64,000 nt of DNA, taken from the NCBI RefSeq assembly GCF_900100155.1, contig NZ_FMTP01000001.1:744001-808000 (forward strand), in the 5' to 3' direction. Numbering within the stretch: the stretch's first letter is position 1; the number at the start of each line of letters is the position of its first letter. A program made the position numbers and the translations under genes. This stretch comes from Ancylobacter rudongensis (lineage in GTDB: Bacteria > Pseudomonadota > Alphaproteobacteria > Rhizobiales > Xanthobacteraceae). Below are positions 40,623 through 49,709 of the stretch, piece by piece. Under the pieces are notes generated by a model. It saw only the letters and a list, made by a program, of their open reading frames with translations. It was not told where the DNA came from and did not search any database.

Positions 40623-41990
40623 ATGGCGACGGACATCCTGATCGTCGACGACGAAGCCGATATTCGCGGGCTGGTCGCGGGCATTCTGGAAGATGAGGGC
40701 TATGGCGCCCGCACCGCCAAGGACAGCGACGAGGCGCTGGCCGCCATCGAGGCGCGCCGCCCGCATCTGGTCTTCCTCGACATCTGGCTGGAGCGCTCCA
40801 AGCTCGACGGGCTGCAACTGCTCGAACGGATCAAGAAAAGCCATCCGGACGTGCCTGTTGTGATGATTTCCGGTCACGGCACCATCGAGACGGCGGTGGC
40901 GGCGATCAAGCAGGGCGCCTACGACTTCATCGAGAAGCCGTTCAATTCCGACCGCCTGATCCTCGTTGCCGATCGGGCGCTGGAAACGCTGCGGCTCAAG
41001 CGCGAGGTGCGCGACCTCAAGCAGCGCACCGCCGTGACCCAGCTGCTGGTCGGCAAGTCCTCGGTGATGAACCAGCTGCGCCAGGGAATCGAGCGCGTGG
41101 CGCCGACCAACAGCCGGATCATGATCGTCGGCCCCTCCGGCTCCGGCAAGGAGCTGACCGCCCGCATGATCCATTCCGCCTCGCAGCGGGCGAATGGTCC
41201 CTTCGTGGTCATCAATGCCGCCGCCATTACCCCCGAGCGGATGGAGGTCGAGCTTTTCGGCGTCGAGATCGGGGAAGGGCAGGGCCGGCAGGTCGGCGCG
41301 CTGGAAGAGGCGCATGGCGGCACGCTGTTCATCGACGAGATCGCCGACATGCCGCGCGAGACCCAGAACCGCATCCTGCGGGTTCTGGTCGACCAGAACT
41401 TCCTGCGGGTCGGCGGCGCCACCCGCGTCTCCGTGGATGTCCGCATCATCTCCTCCACTGCGCGCAATCTGGAGAAGGAGATCGCCGAAGGGCGTTTCCG
41501 CGAGGACCTCTATCACCGCCTCGGCGTGGTGCCGGTGCGCGTGCCGCCGCTGGCCGAACGGCGCGAGGACGTGCCGGAGCTGGTCGAGTTCTTCCTCGAC
41601 CAGATTTCCCAGTCCACCGGCCTGCCGCGCCGGCGCGTTGCCGACGACGCCCTTGCCGTGCTGCAGTCGCATGACTGGCCGGGCAATGTCCGCCAGCTGC
41701 GCAACAATATCGAGCGCCTGCTGATCCTCGCCTCGGGAGAAGCGGACGCGCCTGTTACCGCCGACATGCTGCCGCCCGATGTCGGCGCGCTGGTGCCGAG
41801 CCTGCCGAGCGGGACCGGCGGCGAGCACCTGATGGGCCTGCCGCTGCGCGAGGCGCGCGAAGTGTTCGAACGCGAATATCTGGTGGCGCAGATCAGCCGG
41901 TTCGGCGGCAACATTTCCCGCACCGCCGAGTTCGTCGGCATGGAGCGCTCGGCGCTGCACCGCAAGCTGAAGGCGCTCGGCATCGGCTGA
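40623..41990 (+). CDS. ntrX: Response regulator NtrX
   Basis: Partner regulator of NtrY. The receiver domain has Asp53 in VFLDIWLERS; the AAA+ domain has Walker A VGPSGSGKE and Walker B TLFIDEIADMP; the C-terminal helix-turn-helix is ISRTAEFVGMERSALHRKL. The sigma-54-contacting GAFTGA loop of NtrC is absent: the corresponding stretch reads LFGVEIGEGQGRQVGALEE. This is usual in alphaproteobacterial NtrX and suggests it acts without sigma-54. Length is 455 residues. It starts 14 bases after ntrY. Confidence 0.96.
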   Translation: MATDILIVDDEADIRGLVAGILEDEGYGARTAKDSDEALAAIEARRPHLVFLDIWLERSKLDGLQLLERIKKSHPDVPVVMISGHGTIETAVAAIKQGAYDFIEKPFNSDRLILVADRALETLRLKREVRDLKQRTAVTQLLVGKSSVMNQLRQGIERVAPTNSRIMIVGPSGSGKELTARMIHSASQRANGPFVVINAAAITPERMEVELFGVEIGEGQGRQVGALEEAHGGTLFIDEIADMPRETQNRILRVLVDQNFLRVGGATRVSVDVRIISSTARNLEKEIAEGRFREDLYHRLGVVPVRVPPLAERREDVPELVEFFLDQISQSTGLPRRRVADDALAVLQSHDWPGNVRQLRNNIERLLILASGEADAPVTADMLPPDVGALVPSLPSGTGGEHLMGLPLREAREVFEREYLVAQISRFGGNISRTAEFVGMERSALHRKLKALGIG

Positions 41991-42138
41991 GCGCCCGTTT
42001 CGCCCGGCTGGCGTGAGGAAGATGTGCGGCCCGCCGCGCGGACGTCTCCGGCGGCGTGCGAACCTGCTATAGAGTGACTCGCGAGATGAGAGCCGGGGGG
42101 CGCCGCAGGCGGCACCTTCCGATACCAGCGGGGTCGCC

Positions 42139-43515
42139 ATGAAGGTCGTCATTTGCGGGGCGGGGCAGGTGGGGTTCGGTATTGCCGAGCGTCTGGCCGC
42201 GGAGCAGAACGACGTCTCGATCATCGACACCTCGCCGCGCCTCATCCAGGCCGTCACCGACACGCTCGACGTGCGCGGCTTCGTCGGCCACGGCTCGCAT
42301 CCCGATGTGCTGGCCCGGGCCGGGCTGGAAGCGGCGGACATGCTGATCGCCGTCACCCTGCACGACGAAGTCAACATGATCGCCTGCCAGGTCGGCCACG
42401 CGCTGTTCGACGTGCCGACCAAGATCGCCCGGGTGCGGGCGCAGAGCTATCTCCAGGGCCATTGGCGCGACCTGTTCTCGCGCGACCACCTGCCGATCGA
42501 CGTGGTGATCTCGCCGGAGCTCGAAGTGGGCGAGATGGTGCTGCGCCGCCTGTCGCTGCCCGGCGCCGTCGATACGGTGAGCTTCAACGACAGCAATGTC
42601 GTGGTGGTGGGCGTGCGCTGCCAGGAGGACTGCCCGGTCCTCGACACGCCGCTGCGCCAGTTGACCGACCTGTTCCCGGATCTGCGCGCCGTCGTCGTGG
42701 CGGTCTATCGCAACGGCAAGACCTTCGTGCCGCGTTCGACCGATTCGCTGCTGGCCGGCGATCTCGCCTATTTCGTCGCCCATACCGACCAGGTCAGCCG
42801 CACCCTGTCGATCTTCGGCCACGACGAGCCGCCGGCGCAGCGCATCGTCATTGGCGGCGGCGGCAATATCGGGCTCTATGTCGCCCGCGAATTGGAGCTG
42901 CGCAACCCGAAGGCCCGGGTGAAGATCATCGAGGAAAACCTTGGCCGCGCCGAGGAAATCGCCCAGCAGCTGTCGCGGACCGTGGTGCTGCGCGGCAGCG
43001 CGCTGGACCGGGCGATCCTGGAGGAGGCGGCCGTCGGCGATGCCGACACGATGATCGCCGTCACCAATGACGACCGGGTCAACATCCTCTCCTGCCTGCT
43101 GTCGCGCGAGCTTGGCGCCAAGCGCATGCTGTCGCTGCTGAACGACCCGGCCTATCCCGCTTTTGCCCGCGGGCTCGGCATCGACGCCTATGTGAATCCG
43201 CGCCAGATCACCGTGTCGAAAATCCTGCAATATGTCCGCAAGGGCCGCATTCGCGGGGTTCACTCCCTGCTGAACGGCGCCGGCGAGGTCATCGAGGCCG
43301 AGGCGCTGGAGACCTCGCCGCTGGTCGGCAAGCCGCTGCGCCAGCTCGACATCTTCGATGGCATGCGCATCGGGGCCGTCATCCGCGGCGGCCGGGTGAT
43401 GCTGCCGCGCGGCGATACCGTGATCCAGGCGCGCGACCGGGTGGTGATGTTCGCGCTCGCCGACAAGGTGAAGCGGGTCGAGCAGCTGTTCCGGGTCAGC
43501 CTTGAGTTCTTCTGA
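42139..43515 (+). CDS. trkA: Trk potassium uptake regulatory protein TrkA
   Basis: TrkA is the cytoplasmic NAD(H)-binding gating subunit of the Trk potassium transporter. Two RCK modules are visible: the first starts KVVICGAGQVGFGIAERLA, the second near residue 235 with IVIGGGGNIGLYVARELE; each is followed by a TrkA-C type domain. Length is 458 residues, normal. The gene follows ntrX after 148 bases and lies 15 bases before trkH, so the pair is one operon. The link of ntrYX with trkA is seen widely in alphaproteobacteria. Confidence 0.96.
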   Translation: MKVVICGAGQVGFGIAERLAAEQNDVSIIDTSPRLIQAVTDTLDVRGFVGHGSHPDVLARAGLEAADMLIAVTLHDEVNMIACQVGHALFDVPTKIARVRAQSYLQGHWRDLFSRDHLPIDVVISPELEVGEMVLRRLSLPGAVDTVSFNDSNVVVVGVRCQEDCPVLDTPLRQLTDLFPDLRAVVVAVYRNGKTFVPRSTDSLLAGDLAYFVAHTDQVSRTLSIFGHDEPPAQRIVIGGGGNIGLYVARELELRNPKARVKIIEENLGRAEEIAQQLSRTVVLRGSALDRAILEEAAVGDADTMIAVTNDDRVNILSCLLSRELGAKRMLSLLNDPAYPAFARGLGIDAYVNPRQITVSKILQYVRKGRIRGVHSLLNGAGEVIEAEALETSPLVGKPLRQLDIFDGMRIGAVIRGGRVMLPRGDTVIQARDRVVMFALADKVKRVEQLFRVSLEFF

Positions 43516-43530
43516 GAGAGGCCGACGCCC

Positions 43531-44979
43531 ATGATCGCGGTCGCCCGCCACAGCGCACAGACGGCCGGGGTCATGGCCGGCTTCCTGCTGCTCTCGGCGC
43601 TGGTGTCGCTGTTCCGCCGTGAGCCGGGGGCGGACATCTTCCTGATGACGGCGCTGCTGACCGTGTTCGGCGCCGGCGCGGTCTCTCTCGCCGTGCGCAA
43701 CCGCCCCGGCCGGCTCGACCGGCTGGCGGCCTATGGCCTGCTGCTGGTGCTCTGGGTCGGCGTGCCGATCATCGCCGCCGTGCCGATCGCGGCAACGACG
43801 ACGCTGACGCCGATGCATGCCTGGCTGGAGGCCGTGTCGGCCTTCACCACCACTGGTCCGGTGCAGATCCATGACCTTGAGAACGTGCCGCGGGCGACGC
43901 TGGGCTGGCTGCTGACCCTGCAATGGGCCGGCGGCCTGCTCACGCTGATCGGCTTCGTCGCGGTGCTCGGCCCCGCCGGCATGGGCGGCCTGCCGGACCG
44001 CAGCGCCCGCGCCAATCTGCTGGCGGCTACCCAGCAGACCACGCTGGACGACGCGCTGCGGCTGGTGCTGCCGGTCTATCTCGGCGCCACCCTGCTGTGC
44101 ACCTTCATTCTGTTCCTGCTTGGCATGCGGCTGTTCGAGGCGCTCGGTTTCGCCGGCGCGGCCGTGTCCACCGGCGGCCTGCTGCCCGATGCCGATGGCA
44201 TTGCCGGCTATGGCCATCTCGGCACCAAGGCAGTGCTCATCCTGTTCATGTTGATCGGGGGCACCAGCATATTGTGGCAGCGCATGCTGCTCACGCGCCG
44301 CTTTCGCCTTGCGGTGGGACAGTATGAAAACATTGTGCTTTTTGTACTTTGCCTTGGTCTCGGTCTCGCCGCTGCGGCGATTGGATTCCGCACCCTTGGC
44401 GGCGGTCTCTCGCTGCCGATCGCGCTGGAGGACGGGCTGTTCACCGCCGTCTCCCTCGTCACCACGACCGGCATTGAACCGCATGCGGGCGCCTTTGCCA
44501 GCCTGCCGGTGACGCTGGTGCTGGGGGTGATCTTCATCGGCGGCGCCAGTTTCTCCACCACCGGCGGCATCAAGATCTACCGCGCCGGGGTGATGGTGCT
44601 GCAGAGCCTGCGCGAACTGGAGCGGCTGGTGCATCCCAGCGCCGTGCACCCGCGCCGGCTCGGACAGCAGAATGTGTCGCTGCAGATGATGAAGGCGATC
44701 TGGATCATGTTCGGCGTCGCCTGCACGGTGATCGGCGCGCTGACCGTGGCGCTCGCCCCGGCCATGCCGAGCTTCGAGGCGGCGTTCGTCGCGGTGCTCA
44801 CCGCGCTCAGCAATGTCGGCCCGGTCTATGCCGCGAACTGGCAGCCGGAGGTGAACTGGCCGGAATGGGGCGCGCTGCCGGCCTATGCCCAGCTTATACT
44901 GGCGCTCGCCATGATTCTCGGCCGGCTGGAGATCCTCGTCGTGCTGGGACTGGCGAATTTCGCCCTGTGGCGACGTTAG
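43531..44979 (+). CDS. trkH: Trk potassium channel-like subunit TrkH
   Basis: TrkH forms the membrane pore for potassium entry. The 482-residue protein has about ten helices and four degenerate P-loops with the expected threonine/glycine filter segments: SAFTTTGPVQ, AAVSTGGLLP, VSLVTTTGIEP and ALSNVGPVYA. It lies directly after trkA (15 bases), which gates it. The C-terminus ends LALAMILGRLEILVVLGLANFALWRR, the standard end of the family. Confidence 0.95.
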   Translation: MIAVARHSAQTAGVMAGFLLLSALVSLFRREPGADIFLMTALLTVFGAGAVSLAVRNRPGRLDRLAAYGLLLVLWVGVPIIAAVPIAATTTLTPMHAWLEAVSAFTTTGPVQIHDLENVPRATLGWLLTLQWAGGLLTLIGFVAVLGPAGMGGLPDRSARANLLAATQQTTLDDALRLVLPVYLGATLLCTFILFLLGMRLFEALGFAGAAVSTGGLLPDADGIAGYGHLGTKAVLILFMLIGGTSILWQRMLLTRRFRLAVGQYENIVLFVLCLGLGLAAAAIGFRTLGGGLSLPIALEDGLFTAVSLVTTTGIEPHAGAFASLPVTLVLGVIFIGGASFSTTGGIKIYRAGVMVLQSLRELERLVHPSAVHPRRLGQQNVSLQMMKAIWIMFGVACTVIGALTVALAPAMPSFEAAFVAVLTALSNVGPVYAANWQPEVNWPEWGALPAYAQLILALAMILGRLEILVVLGLANFALWRR

Positions 44980-45076
44980 CGTGTAAAAGAATTATATATC
45001 AAAGCGGTGATGCCGTTTCCTCGCGCGAAAGGCGAGCGGGCATCAGCCGGAATGAGCAGGCCCACGGGGACGGACG

Positions 45077-45937
45077 ATGTCGCGCATTGCCTATGTGAAC
45101 GGATCTTATGTGGCGCATGCCGAGGCCGGCGTGCATGTCGAGGATCGTGGCTACCAGTTCGGTGATGGCGTCTACGAGGTGTGCGAGGTGCGCGGCGGCC
45201 ACATGGTGGACGAGCGCCGCCACATGGCGCGGCTGGTGCGCTCGCTCGGCGAACTGCGCATCCGCCTTCCGATGTCGCTCGCCGCGCTCGGCGTGGTGCT
45301 GCGCCAGACCATCGCCCGCAACCGGGTGCGCGACGGTCTGGTCTATCTGCAGGTGACGCGCGGCGTCGCCCGCCGCGACCATTATTTCCCTGATGCGGCG
45401 ACGCCGCCCTCGCTGGTGGTGACGGCCCGCTCGGTCGACCCGGCCAAGGGCGAGGCGGTGGCAGGGCAGGGGATCGCCGTCATCACCGTGCCGGATAATC
45501 GCTGGGAGCGGGTCGACATCAAGACCATCGGCCTGCTGCCCAATGTGCTGGCCAAGGAGGCGGCCAAGCAGGCCGGCGCGCGCGAGGCGTGGTTCGTCGA
45601 CGCCTCCGGCCATGTCACCGAGGGCGGCTCGACCAATGCCTGGATCGTCACCCCGGAGGGTCGGCTCATCACCCGGCCGGCGGAAAGCGGGATCCTGCGC
45701 GGCATCACCCGCACCGTCATGATGGAGGTGGCGGAAAAGCTGCAATTGCGGGTAGAGGAGCGCCCCTTCACGGTGGCGGAAGCGCTGGGCGCGCGCGAGG
45801 CCTTCGTCACCTCCGCCACCAATTTCGCCACGCCGGTGGTGCGGATCGACGGGCAGACCATAGGTGACGGCCGTCCCGGCCCTGTCGTGCGCGCGCTGCG
45901 CGAGAACTTCCACCAGGTTGCCGAGATCGCCCGCTGA
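45077..45937 (+). CDS. dat: D-amino-acid aminotransferase (class IV PLP)
   Basis: The product belongs to the branched-chain/D-alanine class IV PLP aminotransferases: VNGSYVAHAEAGVHVEDRGYQFGDGVYE opens the chain, the PLP lysine lies in VDIKTIGLLPN, and GHVTEGGSTNAWIV is the conserved loop. D-alanine aminotransferase makes D-glutamate/D-alanine for peptidoglycan; related enzymes act on other D- or L-amino acids, so the substrate is inferred. Length is 286 residues. It sits between trkH and hfq, as in many rhizobia; 220 bases follow before hfq. Confidence 0.88.
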   Translation: MSRIAYVNGSYVAHAEAGVHVEDRGYQFGDGVYEVCEVRGGHMVDERRHMARLVRSLGELRIRLPMSLAALGVVLRQTIARNRVRDGLVYLQVTRGVARRDHYFPDAATPPSLVVTARSVDPAKGEAVAGQGIAVITVPDNRWERVDIKTIGLLPNVLAKEAAKQAGAREAWFVDASGHVTEGGSTNAWIVTPEGRLITRPAESGILRGITRTVMMEVAEKLQLRVEERPFTVAEALGAREAFVTSATNFATPVVRIDGQTIGDGRPGPVVRALRENFHQVAEIAR

Positions 45938-46157
45938 AGCGGGAAATTGTGCCCGGTAGGCACTCGGCCGGCGTGCGGGCGCGCACGGAAAGACCTTGCC
46001 AAGCGCGGCCAACTTGGCGAAAGCATCTTGCGCGCCAGTCATGCTATGCCATGTTTGGGGCGCACGTCTTCATGCTCGCCCGCTCCCGGACGGGGTGCAG
46101 AGCTGAAGGCGACCGCGCCGACCTACGAGCAACAACAAACAAACGGATCAAAAAACC

Positions 46158-46409
46158 ATGGCCGCGGAACGTTCGCAGAACCTCCAGGACACCTTTCTCA
46201 ACCACGTCCGCAAGAACAAGACGCCGCTCACCATCTTCCTGGTCAATGGCGTGAAGCTGCAGGGAGTCGTCACCTGGTTCGATAATTTCTGCGTGCTGCT
46301 GCGCCGCGACGGCCATTCGCAGCTGGTCTACAAGCACGCGATCTCGACCATCATGCCCGGCCATCCGGTTCAGCTGTTCGAGCCGGACGAGACCGGCGAG
46401 AAGGGTTGA
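46158..46409 (+). CDS. hfq: RNA chaperone Hfq
   Basis: Hfq forms a hexameric ring that pairs small RNAs with mRNAs. The 83-residue protein has the two Sm motifs: [18 protein letters not shown] (Sm1) and [10 protein letters not shown] (Sm2, with the YKH uridine-binding site). The C-terminal tail is short, as in alphaproteobacteria. The stop overlaps the first possible start of hflX. The 220 bases upstream include GTGCC-N5-GGCAC (45949-45963), a small hairpin, but no T-run. Confidence 0.98.
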   Translation: MAAERSQNLQDTFLNHVRKNKTPLTIFLVNGVKLQGVVTWFDNFCVLLRRDGHSQLVYKHAISTIMPGHPVQLFEPDETGEKG

Positions 46410-46411
46410 CC

Positions 46412-47812
46412 TTGGAGCTTAAGACCTCCCGCATGTCGCCCGCCGGCCGCGCCGCCGGCCTGCCTGTCGAGAACGAAACCGCCGGCGATGCCACCCGCGT
46501 GGTGGTGATCGTCCCGCACCTGACCCGTCGCGGGGGCGGGGAGGAGGGGCTGCGCCGCTCGCCCGAGGCGCGGCTCGACGAGGCGATCGGCCTCGTCCTC
46601 GCCATCGATCTGAAGCTCGTCGGCAGCGCGCTGGTGGGCCTGTCGCAGGTGCGCCCCGCGACCTATCTTGGCAGCGGCAAGGTCGAGGAGATCGCCGAGC
46701 TGGTGAAGGCGGAGGAGGCGGGGCTGGTCTTCGTCGACGCGCCGCTCAGCCCGGTGCAGCAGCGCAACCTCGAAAAGGCGTTCGCCGCCAAAGTGATCGA
46801 CCGCACCGCTCTCATTCTGGAAATCTTCGGCCAGCGCGCCCGCACCAAGGAAGGCGTGCTGCAGGTCGAGCTGGCCCATCTGAACTACCAGCGCAGCCGG
46901 CTGGTCCGCTCCTGGACCCATCTGGAACGCCAGCGCGGCGGCTTCGGCTTCCTCGGCGGTCCCGGCGAAACCCAGATCGAGGCCGACCGCCGGCTGATCG
47001 GCGAGCGCATCGTCAAGATCGAGCGCGAGCTGGAGCAGGTGAAGCGCACCCGCGCCTTGCACCGCGCCAGCCGCAAGAAGGTGCCGTATCCCGTCGTGGC
47101 GCTGGTGGGCTACACCAATGCCGGCAAGTCGACCCTGTTCAACCGGCTGACCCGCGCCGACGTCATGGCGCAGGACCTGCTGTTTGCCACGCTCGACCCG
47201 ACTTTGCGGGCGGTGCAGCTTCCCACCGGCGACAAGGTGATCCTGTCCGACACGGTCGGCTTCATCTCTGATCTGCCGACCCAGCTGGTCGCCGCCTTCC
47301 GCGCCACGCTGGAAGAGGTGATCGAGGCTGATTTGATCCTGCATGTGCGGGATATGTCGCATGAGGATGCCGACGCGCAGGCGCATGACGTGAAGGGCGT
47401 GCTCAGCGATCTGGACATCGACCCCGAGGACGATCACCGCGTCATCGAGGTCTGGAACAAGATCGACCGCCTGGACGAAGAGAGCCGGGCCGGCCTGTTC
47501 AACACCGCCGCCCGCCGCGAGGGCGATGCGCGACCCATTCCCGTCTCGGCGCTGACCGGCGAGGGCATGGAACCGCTGCTCGCCACCATTTCGCAGCGGC
47601 TTTCGCGTGAACGGGTCAGCCTCGCCATCGATCTCGACGCCGCCGATGGCGGCAATCTGAGCTGGCTCTACCGGCACAGCGAGGTGCTGGAGCGCCGTCA
47701 GGACGGGGAGGGGCGCCTGCATCTGGCGGTGCGCGTGCCGCCCGACCGCGCCGAGCAGATCGAGCGCCGCTTCGGCGCCCGGCGGATCAAGGGAACCGGC
47801 GAGGGCGGCTGA
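46412..47812 (+). CDS. hflX: Ribosome-associated GTPase HflX
   Basis: HflX is a GTPase that splits stalled or heat-damaged ribosomes. The N-terminal HflX domain includes RPATYLGSGKVEEIAELV, a Gly-rich linker follows (ERQRGGFGFLGGPGETQIE), and the G domain has GYTNAGKSTLFNRLT (G1), LFATLDPT, DTVGFISDLP (G3) and NKID (G4). Length is 466 residues. There is no ATG close to the domain except at 46433; I prefer the TTG at 46412, 6 bases after an AAGGG site, while the TTG at 46406 overlaps the hfq stop. The hfq-hflX pair is widely conserved. Confidence 0.94.
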   Translation: MELKTSRMSPAGRAAGLPVENETAGDATRVVVIVPHLTRRGGGEEGLRRSPEARLDEAIGLVLAIDLKLVGSALVGLSQVRPATYLGSGKVEEIAELVKAEEAGLVFVDAPLSPVQQRNLEKAFAAKVIDRTALILEIFGQRARTKEGVLQVELAHLNYQRSRLVRSWTHLERQRGGFGFLGGPGETQIEADRRLIGERIVKIERELEQVKRTRALHRASRKKVPYPVVALVGYTNAGKSTLFNRLTRADVMAQDLLFATLDPTLRAVQLPTGDKVILSDTVGFISDLPTQLVAAFRATLEEVIEADLILHVRDMSHEDADAQAHDVKGVLSDLDIDPEDDHRVIEVWNKIDRLDEESRAGLFNTAARREGDARPIPVSALTGEGMEPLLATISQRLSRERVSLAIDLDAADGGNLSWLYRHSEVLERRQDGEGRLHLAVRVPPDRAEQIERRFGARRIKGTGEGG

Positions 47813-47839
47813 ACGCGCCGCACTATGCCGCGACCGGAA

Positions 47840-47928
47840 CGTCATCCCGGACGGCCAAAGGCCGATCCGGGATGACGTCGAGAAGGGAGCCATCGCGGCT
47901 CTGCGCGGCGCTTCGGCCGGGATGACGA
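47840..47928. repeat. Extragenic palindromic element between hflX and mazG
   Basis: A 17-pair near-perfect hairpin (arms CGTCATCCCGGA and TCCGGGATGACG, inner CGGCC-AAA-GGCCG, 47840-47877) is followed by a third half-site, CCGGGATGACG, near 47918-47928. Convergent hflX and mazG end on either side. It shares TCCCGGA/TCCGGGA and a GAAGCGCCGCG core (inverted) with the element at 20488-20643, so these are two copies of one dispersed family. It may also help end both transcripts, though it lacks a T-run. Confidence 0.75.
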
Positions 47929-47963
47929 ACCGAGCACCTGCCAGGGCAGGGCACCCCACCGCC

Positions 47964-48827
47964 CTACTCCTTCGGCGCCACCGTCTTCGCCTCCTGCCAG
48001 AGCGCTTCCATTTCATCCAGGCTGGCGCCATAAGGCGTGCGCCCGGCCTGCGCCAGCCGGTCCTCGATATGGGCAAAGCGGCGGACGAATTTCTGGTTGG
48101 TGCCGCGCAGCGCCGCCTCCGGGTCGACATCGAGATGGCGGGCGAGATTGGCCAGCGCGAACAGCAGGTCGCCGACCTCTTCCGCTGCCGCTTTGCGGTC
48201 GCCGGAGACGATCTCGGCTTCCACCTCGTCGATCTCCTCGCGGATCTTGGCCAGCACCGGCCGCACATCTGGCCAGTCAAAGCCAACCTTGGCCGCCTTG
48301 TCCTGCAGCTTCACCGCGCGGGTGAGGGCAGGGGCGCCGGCGGGCACCCCGTCCAGCGTGCGACCCTGCCCCGGTTCCGGCGGCAATCCCCGCGCCTGCC
48401 GGCGCTGCGCCCGCTGCGCCTTCTCCTGCGCCTTGATCTCGTCCCACGCCACATTCACCGCCGCGACGTCGCGCCCACGCGCGTCGCCGAACACATGCGG
48501 ATGGCGGCGGATCATCTTCGCGGTGATCGCCTCGACCACGGCGCCGAAATCGAAGGCGCCGCGCTCCTGCGCCAGCCGGGCGTGGAACACCACCTGCAGC
48601 AGCAGGTCGCCGAGTTCGTCACAGAGATCGTCGAGGTCGCCGCGGGCGATGGCATCCGCCACCTCATAGGCTTCCTCGATCGTGTAGGGCGCGATCGTGG
48701 CGAAGTCCTGCGCCAGGTCCCAGGGGCAGCCGGTGTCCGGCGTGCGCAGCGTCGCCATGATCTCCAGCAGCCGCTCAATGTCGCGGGAGGGCGTCAAATC
48801 CGCCTCAAGATGATTCGCAGAAGACAT
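47964..48827 (-). CDS. mazG: Nucleoside triphosphate pyrophosphohydrolase MazG
   Basis: MazG hydrolyses nucleoside triphosphates to monophosphates, cleaning the nucleotide pool. It has two helical MazG modules: the first with LRTPDTGCPWDLAQDF and YTIEEAYEVADAI...CDELGDLLLQVVFHA, the second after KVGFDWPDV with EEIDEVEAE...EEVGDLLFALANLAR. Length is 287 residues. An in-frame TTG at 48797 with GAGG upstream would begin just before the conserved TPSRDIERLLEIM block, so the first ten residues are doubtful. It follows the MBL gene by 59 bases on the same strand and may have its own promoter in that A/T-rich spacer. Confidence 0.94.
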   Translation of the reverse strand: MSSANHLEADLTPSRDIERLLEIMATLRTPDTGCPWDLAQDFATIAPYTIEEAYEVADAIARGDLDDLCDELGDLLLQVVFHARLAQERGAFDFGAVVEAITAKMIRRHPHVFGDARGRDVAAVNVAWDEIKAQEKAQRAQRRQARGLPPEPGQGRTLDGVPAGAPALTRAVKLQDKAAKVGFDWPDVRPVLAKIREEIDEVEAEIVSGDRKAAAEEVGDLLFALANLARHLDVDPEAALRGTNQKFVRRFAHIEDRLAQAGRTPYGASLDEMEALWQEAKTVAPKE

Positions 48828-48886
48828 ATTATGGAAAACACTTTGATGATTTCGAATGGGAGAACGTATGAGCGTCGATCCATAAC

Positions 48887-49693
48887 CTATTGATCTAGAG
48901 CTATCTTCAGTCCGTCATGGGCGGCGGTCACGCCGTCCGGCAGCTCGCGCATCAGCGTGGCGTAGTCGAGGTCGGTGTGCAGGTTGGTCAGCACCGCCCG
49001 GCGCGGCTTCATCCGCTCGATCCAGGCCAGCGCCTCGCTCAGCGACAGATGCGTCGGGTGCGGCTTGGGCCGCAGCGCGTCGAGGATCCAGACATCGAGA
49101 TCGCCGAGATAGGCCAGGCTCTCGTCCGGCAGGTCGTGCAGGTCGCTGGAATAAGCCAGCCCGCCAATGCGGAAGCCATAGGAGATGATGCTGCCGTGAT
49201 ACTGCCGGAAGGCGGTCGCCTCGATCGGTCCGCCGGGCCCGTCGACACGGATGGTATCGCCGGCGTGGAAGCGGTGCTCGGTGAGGATCGGCGGGTAGTC
49301 GCTGCCCGGCGGCGTCTCGAAGCAGTAGCCGAAGCGCTGGTGCAGCATCGCCGACGTCTCGGGATCGACATGCACGTCGATGCGGCGCCGGTGCAGGATG
49401 GTCAGCGGCCGCAGGTCGTCGATGCCGTGGGTGTGGTCGGCATGCTCATGGGTGAACAGCACCGCGTCGAGCCGGTCGACCCCGGCGTCGATCAGCTGCT
49501 CGCGCAAATCCGGCGAGGTGTCGATCAGCACCCGGGTCGGCTGGTCGACGCCCGGCGCGAAGCGCTCCACCAGCATGGAACAGCGGCGGCGGCGGTTGCG
49601 CGGCTCGTTGGGGTCGCACACCCCCCATCCCTGCCCGACTCGCGGCACCCCGCCGGAGGAACCGCAGCCGAGAATGGTGAAGGTGAACGCCAT
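48887..49693 (-). CDS. PhnP-like MBL-fold phosphodiesterase
   Basis: A 268-residue metallo-beta-lactamase-fold hydrolase. It begins FTILGCGSSGGVPRVGQGWG, a glycine-rich opening shared with the PhnP (phosphoribosyl cyclic phosphodiesterase) group, and carries the metal motif FTHEHADHTHGIDDLR and the later LAYSSDLHDLP and LTNLHTDLDY blocks. PhnP cleaves phosphoribosyl 1,2-cyclic phosphate in phosphonate breakdown, but no phn genes are near; homologues sit in this tmk-holB-metG-tatD cluster in many alphaproteobacteria, so a nucleotide or RNA-related housekeeping substrate is possible. It starts 16 bases after tatD. Confidence 0.85.
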   Translation of the reverse strand: MAFTFTILGCGSSGGVPRVGQGWGVCDPNEPRNRRRRCSMLVERFAPGVDQPTRVLIDTSPDLREQLIDAGVDRLDAVLFTHEHADHTHGIDDLRPLTILHRRRIDVHVDPETSAMLHQRFGYCFETPPGSDYPPILTEHRFHAGDTIRVDGPGGPIEATAFRQYHGSIISYGFRIGGLAYSSDLHDLPDESLAYLGDLDVWILDALRPKPHPTHLSLSEALAWIERMKPRRAVLTNLHTDLDYATLMRELPDGVTAAHDGLKIALDQ

Positions 49694-49709
49694 GGCGCGG
49701 GGGAAGCCT

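Noticed and set aside
42067..44649. Minus-strand frame of 860 codons across trkA and trkH
   Set aside because: Antisense shadow with His/Arg/Gln-rich low-complexity translation; the plus strand encodes clear TrkA and TrkH.
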